Assembly: GCA_030673895.1 (NCBI GenBank) | Contig: JAUTCR010000052.1 | Span: 1-64,000, forward strand | Reading direction: 5' to 3' | DNA: 64,000 bases | Source of the DNA: Verrucomicrobiota bacterium JB023 | Lineage (GTDB): Bacteria > Verrucomicrobiota > Verrucomicrobiia > Verrucomicrobiales > Akkermansiaceae | Part shown: piece by piece, positions 46,194 to 56,041 of the stretch | How the letters are laid out: the number at the start of each line of letters is the position of its first letter | How positions within the stretch are numbered: position 1 is the first letter of the stretch | Translations under genes and position numbers: made by a program | Notes under the pieces: model-generated | Seen by the model: the letters and a program-made list of their open reading frames with translations, nothing else | Told to the model about the DNA's origin: nothing | The model's database searches: none

Positions 46194-47714
46194 ATGTCTG
46201 TTTTGCTAAAATGCGCCGCTTGCGGGCACGAAGTGCCGTTTGCTGACGGCAGTTTGGAGACCGAAGCGATTTGTCCCGGGTGTGAAGTGCTCCTCCGCCG
46301 TCGTTCAGAGGGAGATCAGATGGCCATTCCGGTGAGCATGGAGATCCCGGAGAGCTTCGGTCACGCGGATCTTGAGCATGTGCCCAAGCAATCCGATGTG
46401 CTGGTTCATCGTTATCAGCGCCAGCTCCCTCCCTCGCGAGGGGGTGGTAAGGTGGATCCGCATGCGGAGAGTAATTTTGCTCTCGCCAAGGCGATTGAGA
46501 AACTCGCGTCTGCCATTGAAGGAAAAACAGGCTTAATTGATGGGGTGGCTGCTGCGGTGGCCGAGACTGCGTCTCCTCCGGCTTCTGGTCACTATGAGGA
46601 AAAGGCGACCCGGCCTTCCGAGGCTTCGACTGCAGGCGAGAAGGTTCCCGTCTTGAATGGAGGCTCTTCAGCGATGCCTGCACCTTCCGGAACGCATGCC
46701 AATGGGAGGAAAGAAGAAGGAGTCCGGAGTAGCCCGCTTCCTGCCAGAGTGCTCGTCCGCCGCGAGGCAGCGGCGGAAGCACACCGTTTCCGCCGCGATA
46801 TTCAGGCGGCGACCGACGTTAAGGGAGAGCATCGCTCAGCACTCAGTGTCTGGGTGGAGAGTCATCCCATGACGATGCTGATTTCTGGCCTGGTTCTGCT
46901 CATTGCTTTGGTTGTGATGACCGCGATCGTCATGGAAGGGGCCATTTCTCCGCAAACCGCAGAGGAGGAGGGCTCGTCCTCGGTGATGGGCTCGCAATGG
47001 TCCAGCGAACCCGACTTTGCTAGTGCGGAGCAACAGGCTCGTGGATTTCTCAACGCGGTCGCCCTCAAGTCCGCATTGCCCTATATTTTCCAATCGACTG
47101 AGATTCGAGAGAAGCTTGACCGCTTTTTCGAGCCCATTGCGAATCCGGGTGACTATGAGCTGAGCCTCCGTCAACGTCAGTCGGCAGGAGAGCGAGCGGT
47201 CTATTATTACCAAGTCAAGAGTGGCTCGGAGACCCTGCCCTTGGCCGTGTTGCAAGAAGGACAGAATTTTAGGGTTTTCTGGGAATTTGGCGCCGCGGTG
47301 GGTGACCTGAGCTGGGACGCCTTTTTGAAGGAAAAGCCGATCGAGCCAACCTTGATGAGAGCCTTCCTGAGGCCTCATAATCACTATGACGCCAGCCATA
47401 ATCCGGAAGAATGGAGTTCCTGGCTGGTGGAGGGGCACGGCCCCAACCAGCAGGTTGTCGGTTTCGTCAAGCGGGGAGGTCCTGAAGAGCTTCGCCTTAA
47501 TGCGGCTTTGGAAGAAAACGCAATCACCCGCAAGCGCGCCAGCTGGGTGATGGGGCAAGTGATGATGGCCTGTCCCGAGACCTCGCTGACATCAGACTCT
47601 GTGGTCGCGGAGATCTCTGAGGTTCCGCTGGCCTCATGGTTGCCAGAGGAATTTGTGAGTGGCAATACCTTCTACTCAGACAAATACAAAGTGAAGGAGA
47701 AGCCCTCACTCTAG
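46194..47714 (+). CDS. Membrane protein with N-terminal zinc ribbon
   Basis: 506 residues. A zinc ribbon of the form CxxC-x16-CxxC (CAAC...CPGC) lies in the first 30 residues. A Ser/Pro/Ala-rich linker follows (about 60-215), then one TM helix (MTMLISGLVLLIALVVMTAIVM, about 223-245) and an external domain (about 265-506) of unknown type. ATG 46194 is used; a TTG immediately precedes it. The layout, cytoplasmic Zn ribbon, single TM and large external part, suggests a sensor or scaffold, but no enzyme motif is visible. Confidence 0.78.
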   Translation: MSVLLKCAACGHEVPFADGSLETEAICPGCEVLLRRRSEGDQMAIPVSMEIPESFGHADLEHVPKQSDVLVHRYQRQLPPSRGGGKVDPHAESNFALAKAIEKLASAIEGKTGLIDGVAAAVAETASPPASGHYEEKATRPSEASTAGEKVPVLNGGSSAMPAPSGTHANGRKEEGVRSSPLPARVLVRREAAAEAHRFRRDIQAATDVKGEHRSALSVWVESHPMTMLISGLVLLIALVVMTAIVMEGAISPQTAEEEGSSSVMGSQWSSEPDFASAEQQARGFLNAVALKSALPYIFQSTEIREKLDRFFEPIANPGDYELSLRQRQSAGERAVYYYQVKSGSETLPLAVLQEGQNFRVFWEFGAAVGDLSWDAFLKEKPIEPTLMRAFLRPHNHYDASHNPEEWSSWLVEGHGPNQQVVGFVKRGGPEELRLNAALEENAITRKRASWVMGQVMMACPETSLTSDSVVAEISEVPLASWLPEEFVSGNTFYSDKYKVKEKPSL

Positions 47715-48160
47715 CGAGACGAGGCGCTAGGTTCCACCCTCCTCGGACCGTCCAGCCCCTTCGGTGCTAGCCGCCCAAAGGGGTCAATGGGGTTATGGTA
47801 GGCAGTAACTGATGAGCGGGGCGCAGAGGGCGGAGGGCAAAATCCAAACTCAATCGGTCGGCCAGTATTCTACTTGGCGAGCCGATATGGATCCCTAACC
47901 AGTAGTCCCTCTCTGGCGAGGAGGCTGCGAGTCGGATAGCGAGTTTGGTTCCGCCGATTCCCCGAGGATGCCATCAACCTAGGCAGTCAGGTTAGAAGCG
48001 CTGGTTTGAGCGGTTTCCCATGCTGTTGCCCGTCGGGAGCTCTTTCGGGAGAGCGATGTGGTTTTTGCGGGCCAAGTTGGGCCCGAAAGCGCCTGCTACC
48101 AGCAAGGTTAAAAGCCGACATGGAGTGACGCGGATCTTGCCCCATCTTCATCAGGACACT
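47715..48160. other. Intergenic region, no gene recognised
   Basis: About 445 nt between the zinc-ribbon gene stop and the desaturase terminator. A CCCCTT...AAGGGG inverted repeat near 47756-47786 is present. I see no convincing coding frame, no tRNA, and no SRP RNA, tmRNA or RNase P RNA core. It could hold an unannotated small RNA; nothing is proven. Confidence 0.4.
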
Positions 48161-48190
48161 AAAAAAGGCCTCCATGGTGGAGGCCTTCTT
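48161..48190 (-). terminator. Intrinsic terminator of the desaturase gene
   Basis: On the minus strand an AAGGCCTCCA stem, short loop and TGGAGGCCTT are followed by a TTTTTT tract (48166-48161). It lies about 52 nt after the desaturase stop codon. The near-perfect symmetry may also allow it to act on the plus strand. Confidence 0.9.
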
Positions 48191-48241
48191 CATTAAAGGG
48201 CTGCTAAGAGCGAGGTCGCTGAGCGCTCGCTCAACTTTCTC

Positions 48242-49363
48242 TTAGACCGTAAGCGGCATGCGGCGGCGGCGAAGGCGACCCAGGTCTGCGATGATCTCGC
48301 GGGCCTCTTTGCGCCAAGTCTCCACGGCTTGCTTGGAATGGGTCACGCTGTCGGAGAGTGCTTTCTCCATCTCGGAGCAGCTCTCGGAGAAGCGTTCCAT
48401 CAGCTCATGGGCCATCCGTTCCGCGGACTCGCGCCAGGCGTGGTCGTGGTGGTTTGAAATCTTCGCCAGAGTCGCCTCGGCCTTCTTTCGCGCGACGCGA
48501 ATCTCAGCCAAAACCACCCGTGAGGAAGGAACGCGGCGGAGATTGGAGGCCAAGCCGACCTTCTCGAGTAACCAAATCGCCCACTTGGTGGGGTCGAAGT
48601 TCCAAGGCTTCACCCCGTTACGGTAGTCGTGCTGAAACTCGTGGTGATAGTTGTGGTAGCCTTCGCCGAAGGTGAAGAGCGACATGAGAAAGCTATCGCG
48701 GGCGCTGCAACGGGTGGAGTAAGGCTGACGGCCGACTGTGTGGCAGAGAGAATTGATGAAGAAGGTGCACTGCTGGACGAGGAATACCCGAAGGACGCCA
48801 GCAAGAAGGAAGCCACCGAGAGCGCCTACCGGGCCGCTATGGAGGTAGCCAAGGCCGGCGGGGAGAAGGAAGCCGACGACAAGGGCAATCACCTTGTCCC
48901 ACTTGTGCTGCCACATGACCATCTTGTCCTTGCGGAGGTCCGCGACGTTGTCGAGGGGTGGCTCAGGGTTCACCTTGAAGAGGATCCAACCAATGTGGGC
49001 CCAGAAAAAACCATTCGAGATGTTGTAGGGGTCATCATCGTGGTCGGTGTGCTTGTGGTGGCGACGGTGGTCCGAGCACCAATTGAGCGCCGAGTTCTCG
49101 AAGGCGCAGGAGCCGAAAACGAGGGTGAACAGGCGGACGGGCCACTTGGCCTTGAATGAAAGGTGAGAAAAGAGGCGGTGATAGCCGAGCGTGATGCTCA
49201 TCCCAGTGGCGATGATGTAAAAGAGCATCATTCCAGCTTGGAACCAGTTGATGCCGTGGTGCCAAAGGTAAATGGGGGAGGCGACGAGGGCAAGAAGGGT
49301 AATGACCGAAAGAAAGACGGTATTGACCCAATTGACACGGGCGAACGGAATGCGGAGAGGCAT
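48242..49363 (-). CDS. Acyl-lipid/acyl-CoA delta-9-type fatty acid desaturase with C-terminal helical extension
   Basis: 373 residues. Integral-membrane di-iron desaturase inserting a double bond into fatty acyl chains. Three histidine boxes are present: HRLFSH (62-67), HRRHH (99-103) and HNYHHEFQHD (about 236). TM pairs flank them (NTVFLSVITLLALVASPIYL, FQAGMMLFYIIATG, then KVIALVVGFLLPAGL and GFLLAGVLRVFLV). After residue about 290 there is an 80-residue charged coiled-coil-like extension (KKAEATLAKISNHH...) not usual for the family. It is divergent from the S9 peptidase gene and ends at a strong terminator. Confidence 0.95.
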   Translation of the reverse strand: MPLRIPFARVNWVNTVFLSVITLLALVASPIYLWHHGINWFQAGMMLFYIIATGMSITLGYHRLFSHLSFKAKWPVRLFTLVFGSCAFENSALNWCSDHRRHHKHTDHDDDPYNISNGFFWAHIGWILFKVNPEPPLDNVADLRKDKMVMWQHKWDKVIALVVGFLLPAGLGYLHSGPVGALGGFLLAGVLRVFLVQQCTFFINSLCHTVGRQPYSTRCSARDSFLMSLFTFGEGYHNYHHEFQHDYRNGVKPWNFDPTKWAIWLLEKVGLASNLRRVPSSRVVLAEIRVARKKAEATLAKISNHHDHAWRESAERMAHELMERFSESCSEMEKALSDSVTHSKQAVETWRKEAREIIADLGRLRRRRMPLTV

Positions 49364-49497
49364 GTCTTATTTGTTTATTGTCTTTAGTGCCGAAATGGCA
49401 AAGGCGGGAGGATAGCGGAACGATTTCAACTGGCGAGCCTAGATTGAGGAAAGTCATCCATTAAGATAAGGATGCCAATATCGACCGTATTCTGAGC

Positions 49498-51525
<2,028 letters not shown>

Positions 51526-51537
51526 ATGAAAGGGAAA

Positions 51538-51572
51538 TCCCGCTGTGGCTCGGTGAACGAGTCGCAGCGGGA
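51538..51572. terminator. Strong bidirectional terminator hairpin between convergent genes
   Basis: A 15-bp stem (51538-51552 with 51558-51572, two G-U pairs) has a 5-nt loop GTGAA. It lies 13 nt after the S9 peptidase stop and 18 nt before the end of the TPR/STN gene, so it can stop both transcripts. Confidence 0.75.
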
Positions 51573-51589
51573 GATATCTCTTCCTTAAT

Positions 51590-52111
51590 TCATTTGCCCA
51601 TGGGGCGAATGGCGATGGCGTGCTCGCTCCACACGGCCCGCGCTTTACCCTGCGACAGCACGTAGTCTAGAACGGCAGAGGCAGGGATGTTGCGGAGGCG
51701 AAGGTTAATCTTATTGTCCGCAATGCCGGAGCTCGAATCGTCGAGGACGAAATTAGGGATGAATTCCTCCTCACTCGCTTGCTCGATCATCACGCCCAAG
51801 TCTTGCAGCACCTCCCGGAGCGGCGTGTCCTCGAAGTTGACTTGCTTGAGCCGTATCTTAGCCAACTGGCGTTTCTTGATTTTCACCTTCGCTTCGCCAG
51901 CCACATCTTTGAGGCTAAGAAGGCGGAAGCGGGCGTTGCCGTGCTGGGGATTGAGCCGGAGAGCTTGGGTATAGGCTGAGCGGGCGGTGGCTAGATTACC
52001 TTGCTCGAGGGCCGCTTCTCCTTGCTGGAAGTAGTCTTCAGCCGTCTTGGCATCGCCCAGGGCTGGGCCTGCGAGCAGCATCGCGCACAGGATGAGGGAT
52101 GATGGTTTCAT
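51590..52111 (-). CDS. Secreted TPR plus STN-like (secretin N-terminal) domain protein
   Basis: 173 residues with a signal peptide (about 20 residues). A TPR-like helical pair follows (AEDYFQQGEAALEQGNLATARSAYTQALRLNPQ). The C-terminal domain is of the secretin/TonB N-terminal (STN) type: KIRLKQVNFEDTPLREVLQDLGVMIEQ...INLRLRNIPASAVLDYVLSQ. No secretin, TonB or pilus genes are nearby, so it is an orphan; a periplasmic binding or assembly role is possible. Confidence 0.85.
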   Translation of the reverse strand: MKPSSLILCAMLLAGPALGDAKTAEDYFQQGEAALEQGNLATARSAYTQALRLNPQHGNARFRLLSLKDVAGEAKVKIKKRQLAKIRLKQVNFEDTPLREVLQDLGVMIEQASEEEFIPNFVLDDSSSGIADNKINLRLRNIPASAVLDYVLSQGKARAVWSEHAIAIRPMGK

Positions 52112-52386
52112 TGTTTACTAGGTGTTGCGTTAAAGCCCGATCAGAATAGATCGAGCATTGAGTACACTATCTACCAAGGATGCAGACGTCAAGATAACGC
52201 GCTCTGACGAGAAAAGGAACGGGCGGCTCTGATTGCTAACAGTCTATCTTCGTGAGGTATATTGAACTATCATTCAGCGATTAATCATCTAACTCCTAAG
52301 GCGCCTTCCGCCTGAACGCGCTGCTGAGGTGGGGACACTCTGGGCGGCGGTGCTGAATTCCCTTCAATGCGGCCATTTGAAAGAAG
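52112..52386. other. Intergenic region, no gene recognised
   Basis: First part of the long gap before the permease gene. No coding frame or RNA gene is recognised. The rest of the gap (52387-52748) holds two inverted repeats described separately, and the candidate upstream starts of the permease gene. Confidence 0.4.
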
Positions 52387-52420
52387 TGCAGCCTCCTTGC
52401 CCGAAGACAAGGAGGCTGCA
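52387..52420. repeat. Perfect 13-bp hairpin
   Basis: TGCAGCCTCCTTG (52387-52399) pairs with CAAGGAGGCTGCA (52408-52420) around an 8-nt loop. No T run follows on the plus strand. It shares the GCCTCC/GGAGGC core with hairpins at 45816 and 48161. It could be a terminator element or an RNA-processing site. Confidence 0.6.
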
Positions 52421-52520
52421 ATCGCTACAAACTTCCATGTGTTGCCTTGGAAGGGACTTTCATCCCCGCGTCCAGCCTCACACCGATAGGATGGGAAGAT
52501 CCGATAGCGTGGTCAATAGT

Positions 52521-52558
52521 AAACAAAACTATTTATCAAATTGGTTAAATAGTTTGTT
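52521..52558. repeat. AT-rich long inverted repeat
   Basis: A stem of about 12 bp with one bulge (AACAAAACTATTTA and TAAATAGTTTGTT) and a 10-nt loop, within a G+C-rich genome. It lies about 190 nt before the permease gene. It could be an operator or a relic of a mobile-element end. Confidence 0.5.
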
Positions 52559-52748
52559 CGGTTGCTAGAAATCGCTGCTCCTTTTAACCTGTAGTTTTCC
52601 GAATTGCGGCAAGGAATCAACTTCGTGCATTTTGGATGGGCTTGCACTCGATCCAAGTGGCTCCGGAGCTGGAGCGGACGGGATAAGAGTGTCGCTGAGC
52701 GAGGATACCCGATTGAACAAACAGCGAATTCGGACCAGACTGTCGGGC

Positions 52749-53732
52749 ATGCAGGATGTCGACGAGTGGTGGCGTGAGCGTGATTTGCCCGAGAAGCTCG
52801 GACCGATGTTGTCCAAGGAGTTGAGGCAAGGTTTGCGGCGGGGGAGCTTCTTCCTTCCGTTCATCGGGATCCAGGTTCTGGCTGTCATCGCAATGGTCGT
52901 CGAATTTCAGATGAATGCGGACGATGTGGAGAAGAGCACCCAGTATGGAGGGGTCCTCAATCTTCTCATGTTCTTCCCCGGAGACATGTTTTCCGGGCCG
53001 TTTTGGGTCGTGGCGGGCTTTGTTTGCCTCTTTCTCATGCCGCTGGGCGGCTTGCTTCTGATGGGGCAGGAGCTCGAGGAGGGGAATCACGAGCTCTTGC
53101 TCATGACTCCGCTTTCCCGCTGGAAGGTGGTGCGAGGCAAATTCCTCGTTATCTGGGGGATCTGTCTCCTGACTTTCTCCTCCCTGCTTCCTTATGCGAT
53201 CGTTCGCTACTTCATCGGAGGGATCGACGTGACGCGGAATCTGGCTCTCGCGTTCACCGTCATTCTTGGCTCAGGGATGTTTGCGGCTGGTGCGATTGGA
53301 GCATCATCGTTCCGAGGAATAGGAGCCCGTATTATGATTCTGTTCCTCTTCGTTATTTCCATGCTGGCTTCTTGTGGCCCGCCGATGATGGCGGCGGCCG
53401 CGCACGAAGATAAGGCCGGCATCTGGTTTCATCTCAATGCCTTGGGAGGGTGGTTCTGCTTTACGGTCTTGGGCTTGGCCATGGCTCGGTCCCGGATCCG
53501 CCTGGTTGTTCACCATTATGAAGTTAAGCCAAGCTGGATGATCGTCGGTATCCTCATTTTTACGCCATTCGTCGCGGGGATGGCAACGGCGGTGACCTTT
53601 GGCTACGCCGGACTCTTGGGGTTGGTCGCGATGGGCCTTGTGGGCTGGTATGCTGATGTGACGCCCAAAGCTGCCAGCTGGGTGACTGCGCCGAATCCCA
53701 ACATTCCGAAGCCACCCGACTTGCCGACTTGA
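52749..53732 (+). CDS. ABC-2-like membrane permease without visible ATPase partner
   Basis: About 327 residues with six or more TM helices: FFLPFIGIQVLAVIAMVVEF, VVAGFVCLFLMPLGGLLLMG, WGICLLTFSSLLPYAIV, IMILFLFVISMLASC, and later ones. The phrase EELEEGNHELLLMTPLSRWKVVRGKFL is a typical ABC-2 permease signature linking TM2 and TM3. No ABC ATPase is next to it. ATG 52749 is chosen because upstream codons look unlike the family; the frame opens at 52632. Confidence 0.78.
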   Translation: MQDVDEWWRERDLPEKLGPMLSKELRQGLRRGSFFLPFIGIQVLAVIAMVVEFQMNADDVEKSTQYGGVLNLLMFFPGDMFSGPFWVVAGFVCLFLMPLGGLLLMGQELEEGNHELLLMTPLSRWKVVRGKFLVIWGICLLTFSSLLPYAIVRYFIGGIDVTRNLALAFTVILGSGMFAAGAIGASSFRGIGARIMILFLFVISMLASCGPPMMAAAAHEDKAGIWFHLNALGGWFCFTVLGLAMARSRIRLVVHHYEVKPSWMIVGILIFTPFVAGMATAVTFGYAGLLGLVAMGLVGWYADVTPKAASWVTAPNPNIPKPPDLPT

Positions 53733-53763
53733 GCTGGAGCCATTCCCGACCTACTTTCTTTCC

Positions 53764-54627
53764 GTGAACTACTCCGGCGGGCGATTGATGAGGGAGAACT
53801 GGGCTCCTCCCCTGTTTCATTTGGGCAAAGTGCCGATCAATCTCACTCTCCTGGTCATTCTCCTGCAAGCCGTCGGCATGCTTGCGGTCGTCATGCGCCC
53901 AGAGTTCTTTCTCCAGCTGGGTGAAGTTTCTGCGAGTCAAATTGCCGAGGGTCAATTTTTGACCGTCCTGACGTATCCTTTTCTCGAGCCACCTTCCTTT
54001 TGGCTCTTCCTCGGATGGTTCTTCTTCTTCAGCTATGGCGGGATGCTGGAGGCGGATCTGGGGAGGGAGAAGTATGCTAAATTGCTCGTCTCCGTGATGC
54101 TGTTGCCGGTGGCGATTGTCGTCTTACTCGGCTTTGCTGGCATTCCCGGAGTCTTGCTGGGCTCTCATATCCCACACCTTTCCATCTTTGTGGCGGCAAT
54201 CGCGATGATGCCGCATGTCCCAATGGCTTGGCTGAACATACCTATCAAGTGGCTGGCTGTCGTCTTCGTCGGGCTTGCGCTCTTGCAATTCGTGATGATG
54301 AGGAACATTTGCTCGGCGGCTGCTCTCGTGGCAAATTGCGCCTTGGTCGTCTGGTGGATGAGGCAGCATGGGCATGTGAGCCAGTGGAACGTGATGGGCG
54401 ACATCCTGGGCCCTCGCGGCGGCTCGGGACGGGCTCCCAAGCGCCGGACGAAAAAGGCGAGGCTCGCGAAGCGGAAGAGCTACGAAACCAAGCTTCGCCC
54501 GCGCGCCGAGATCAAGCCCTCGAGACGCCAGGACATCGACCAGATCCTCGACAAGATCAACGAGCAGGGCCTCCACTCCCTCACCGAGGAAGAGCGCCGC
54601 ATCCTCAAAGAGGCCTCGCAGAAATAG
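53764..54627 (+). CDS. Rhomboid-like membrane protein lacking the GxSG catalytic motif (pseudorhomboid)
   Basis: 287 residues. About six TM helices in the rhomboid pattern span residues 20-215, including ILLQAVGMLAVVM, WLFLGWFFFFSYGGMLEADLG and WLAVVFVGLALLQFVMM. The place of the catalytic GxSG in TM4 reads GSHIPHLS, so the Ser-His dyad appears lost. The basic tail ends in DQILDKINEQGLHSLTEEER, as in the DUF6576 motif found on other bacterial rhomboid-like proteins. Probably a non-proteolytic membrane chaperone-like protein. The start is GTG 53764; ATG 53788 is possible. Confidence 0.8.
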   Translation: MNYSGGRLMRENWAPPLFHLGKVPINLTLLVILLQAVGMLAVVMRPEFFLQLGEVSASQIAEGQFLTVLTYPFLEPPSFWLFLGWFFFFSYGGMLEADLGREKYAKLLVSVMLLPVAIVVLLGFAGIPGVLLGSHIPHLSIFVAAIAMMPHVPMAWLNIPIKWLAVVFVGLALLQFVMMRNICSAAALVANCALVVWWMRQHGHVSQWNVMGDILGPRGGSGRAPKRRTKKARLAKRKSYETKLRPRAEIKPSRRQDIDQILDKINEQGLHSLTEEERRILKEASQK

Positions 54628-54772
54628 GTGTCTCCATCGCCTTTTCTGCCTTCTCTTTACTGCGGTCGGACTTCCGGAGGCCTAAGGGCTGGCCAATCAG
54701 GTGACCTTGAGGGTTAATCAGCGGCCTCCGATGCCGCAGGCTGCGCGCATTGGCTGAACCAGAGACAAGTAA

Positions 54773-55597
54773 ATGACCGACGAGGAGATGATTTCATGCG
54801 CTGACAAGGGGCGCCAGATCGAGAGGTTGAGAGCTATCATGCACCGCCTGCGGGCGCCGGGCGGGTGCCCCTGGGATGCGGAGCAGACCCATGAGTCTCT
54901 GGTGCCCAATTTGTTGGAAGAAGCTTATGAAGTGGTCGCGGCCATTCGCGAGAGCGACGAAGAGAATCTCCAGGAAGAGCTGGGAGACCTGCTGCTGCAA
55001 GTTGTCTTCCACAGTGAATTGGCTGCCGAGGAGCAGCGTTTCGACATGGATGAGGTGGCCCGGGGCGTCTCTGACAAGTTGGTCCGCCGGCACCCGCATG
55101 TCTTTGGAGACAAAGCGGCTGGGGATAGTGGAGCTGTTCTCAAGCAATGGGAGGAAATTAAGCGTGCGGAGAAGGGTGATGAGGAGAAGCCTTACCTTCA
55201 TGGAGTTGGCAAGGGCTTGCCGGCTCTTTTGCGCGGCGCGAAGATTCAGAAAAAAGCCTCGAAGGTGGGCTTCGACTGGCCGGATCCCAAGGGAATCGCG
55301 GACAAGATCGAGGAAGAATTTGGAGAGGTGAAGGACGAACTTGAGCGCTACCTGGCGGAAGGTGACAATCGGGAGGCGCTGGAGGGAGAGATCGGGGATC
55401 TGCTCTTCATCGTCGTTAATCTGGCGCGGAAGCTAAAGATTGACCCGGAAGTCGCGCTGGAAGGCACCAACCGCAAGTTCGAGAAACGCTTCGGCTATCT
55501 GGAGGCCAAGTTACGAGAGAAAGGCATGAGTCTGGAAGACGCCTCCATGGAGGAGATGGATTCCCTCTGGGACGAGGCGAAGACACTGGCCAAATAA
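54773..55597 (+). CDS. mazG: Nucleoside triphosphate pyrophosphohydrolase MazG
   Basis: 274 residues with two MazG domains. The N-terminal copy has GCPWDAEQTHESL, EEAYEVVAAI and EELGDLLLQVVFHS, with acidic metal-binding residues of the EExxE...ELGD kind. The C-terminal copy has KVGFDWPDPKGIADKIEEEFGEVKDEL and EIGDLLFIVVNLARKL. The enzyme hydrolyses NTPs to NMP plus PPi and limits (p)ppGpp and damaged nucleotides. The two-domain length matches E. coli MazG. The mazF-mazE toxin-antitoxin pair found next to it in E. coli is not present. Confidence 0.96.
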   Translation: MTDEEMISCADKGRQIERLRAIMHRLRAPGGCPWDAEQTHESLVPNLLEEAYEVVAAIRESDEENLQEELGDLLLQVVFHSELAAEEQRFDMDEVARGVSDKLVRRHPHVFGDKAAGDSGAVLKQWEEIKRAEKGDEEKPYLHGVGKGLPALLRGAKIQKKASKVGFDWPDPKGIADKIEEEFGEVKDELERYLAEGDNREALEGEIGDLLFIVVNLARKLKIDPEVALEGTNRKFEKRFGYLEAKLREKGMSLEDASMEEMDSLWDEAKTLAK

Positions 55598-55624
55598 GAA
55601 TCGAAAGGAGACGAGAAGAGAACG

Positions 55625-56041
55625 ATGCGACTGATTGCCTGCCTAACAAGCGCTCTCACCTTGGTATTGGCTAGTTGCGGCCACGTGTCCCGCAATGTCT
55701 TGTTGCCGGAAACTGGTCGCGGGAGGTTCACCGAGAGCGGAGAGAAGGTCTTGCCCGTGGCCTCGATTCCGGTAGGCGAGAAAACTCTGGCCTACAAGAG
55801 TCGGGTTGGCTTCCCGCCCATGTTCGGCGGCTATTTTCCCACCTTGATGGTTGGGGATGAGTCGGTGGCGAAAGTCGATTATGTGAACCGCTCGAGAGGA
55901 AGTGATACCTACCTGACCGGCTTGCAGCCCGGTGAGACCCTGGTTTACGTCGTCAACGCGGCGGGAAAGCCTCGTCAGGATGAGCTTGATCCCCGCAGTG
56001 CGTCCTACCGCCTGCGGGTCCTTGCCCAGCCACTGGATTAG
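55625..56041 (+). CDS. Small lipoprotein of unknown function
   Basis: 138 residues with lipobox (LASC, Cys18). The body has a cluster of beta-strands and conserved-looking glycines (GFPPMFGGYFPTLMVGDESVAKVDYV, GLQPGETLVYVV). No catalytic motif. A GGAG-like site precedes the ATG. Its stop overlaps the convergent M42 peptidase gene by 4 nt. It follows mazG by 27 nt. Confidence 0.75.
   Translation: MRLIACLTSALTLVLASCGHVSRNVLLPETGRGRFTESGEKVLPVASIPVGEKTLAYKSRVGFPPMFGGYFPTLMVGDESVAKVDYVNRSRGSDTYLTGLQPGETLVYVVNAAGKPRQDELDPRSASYRLRVLAQPLD

Noticed and set aside
47987-48193. 68-codon minus-strand frame
   Set aside because: Its start lies inside the desaturase terminator stem, and the amino-acid composition is not protein-like.
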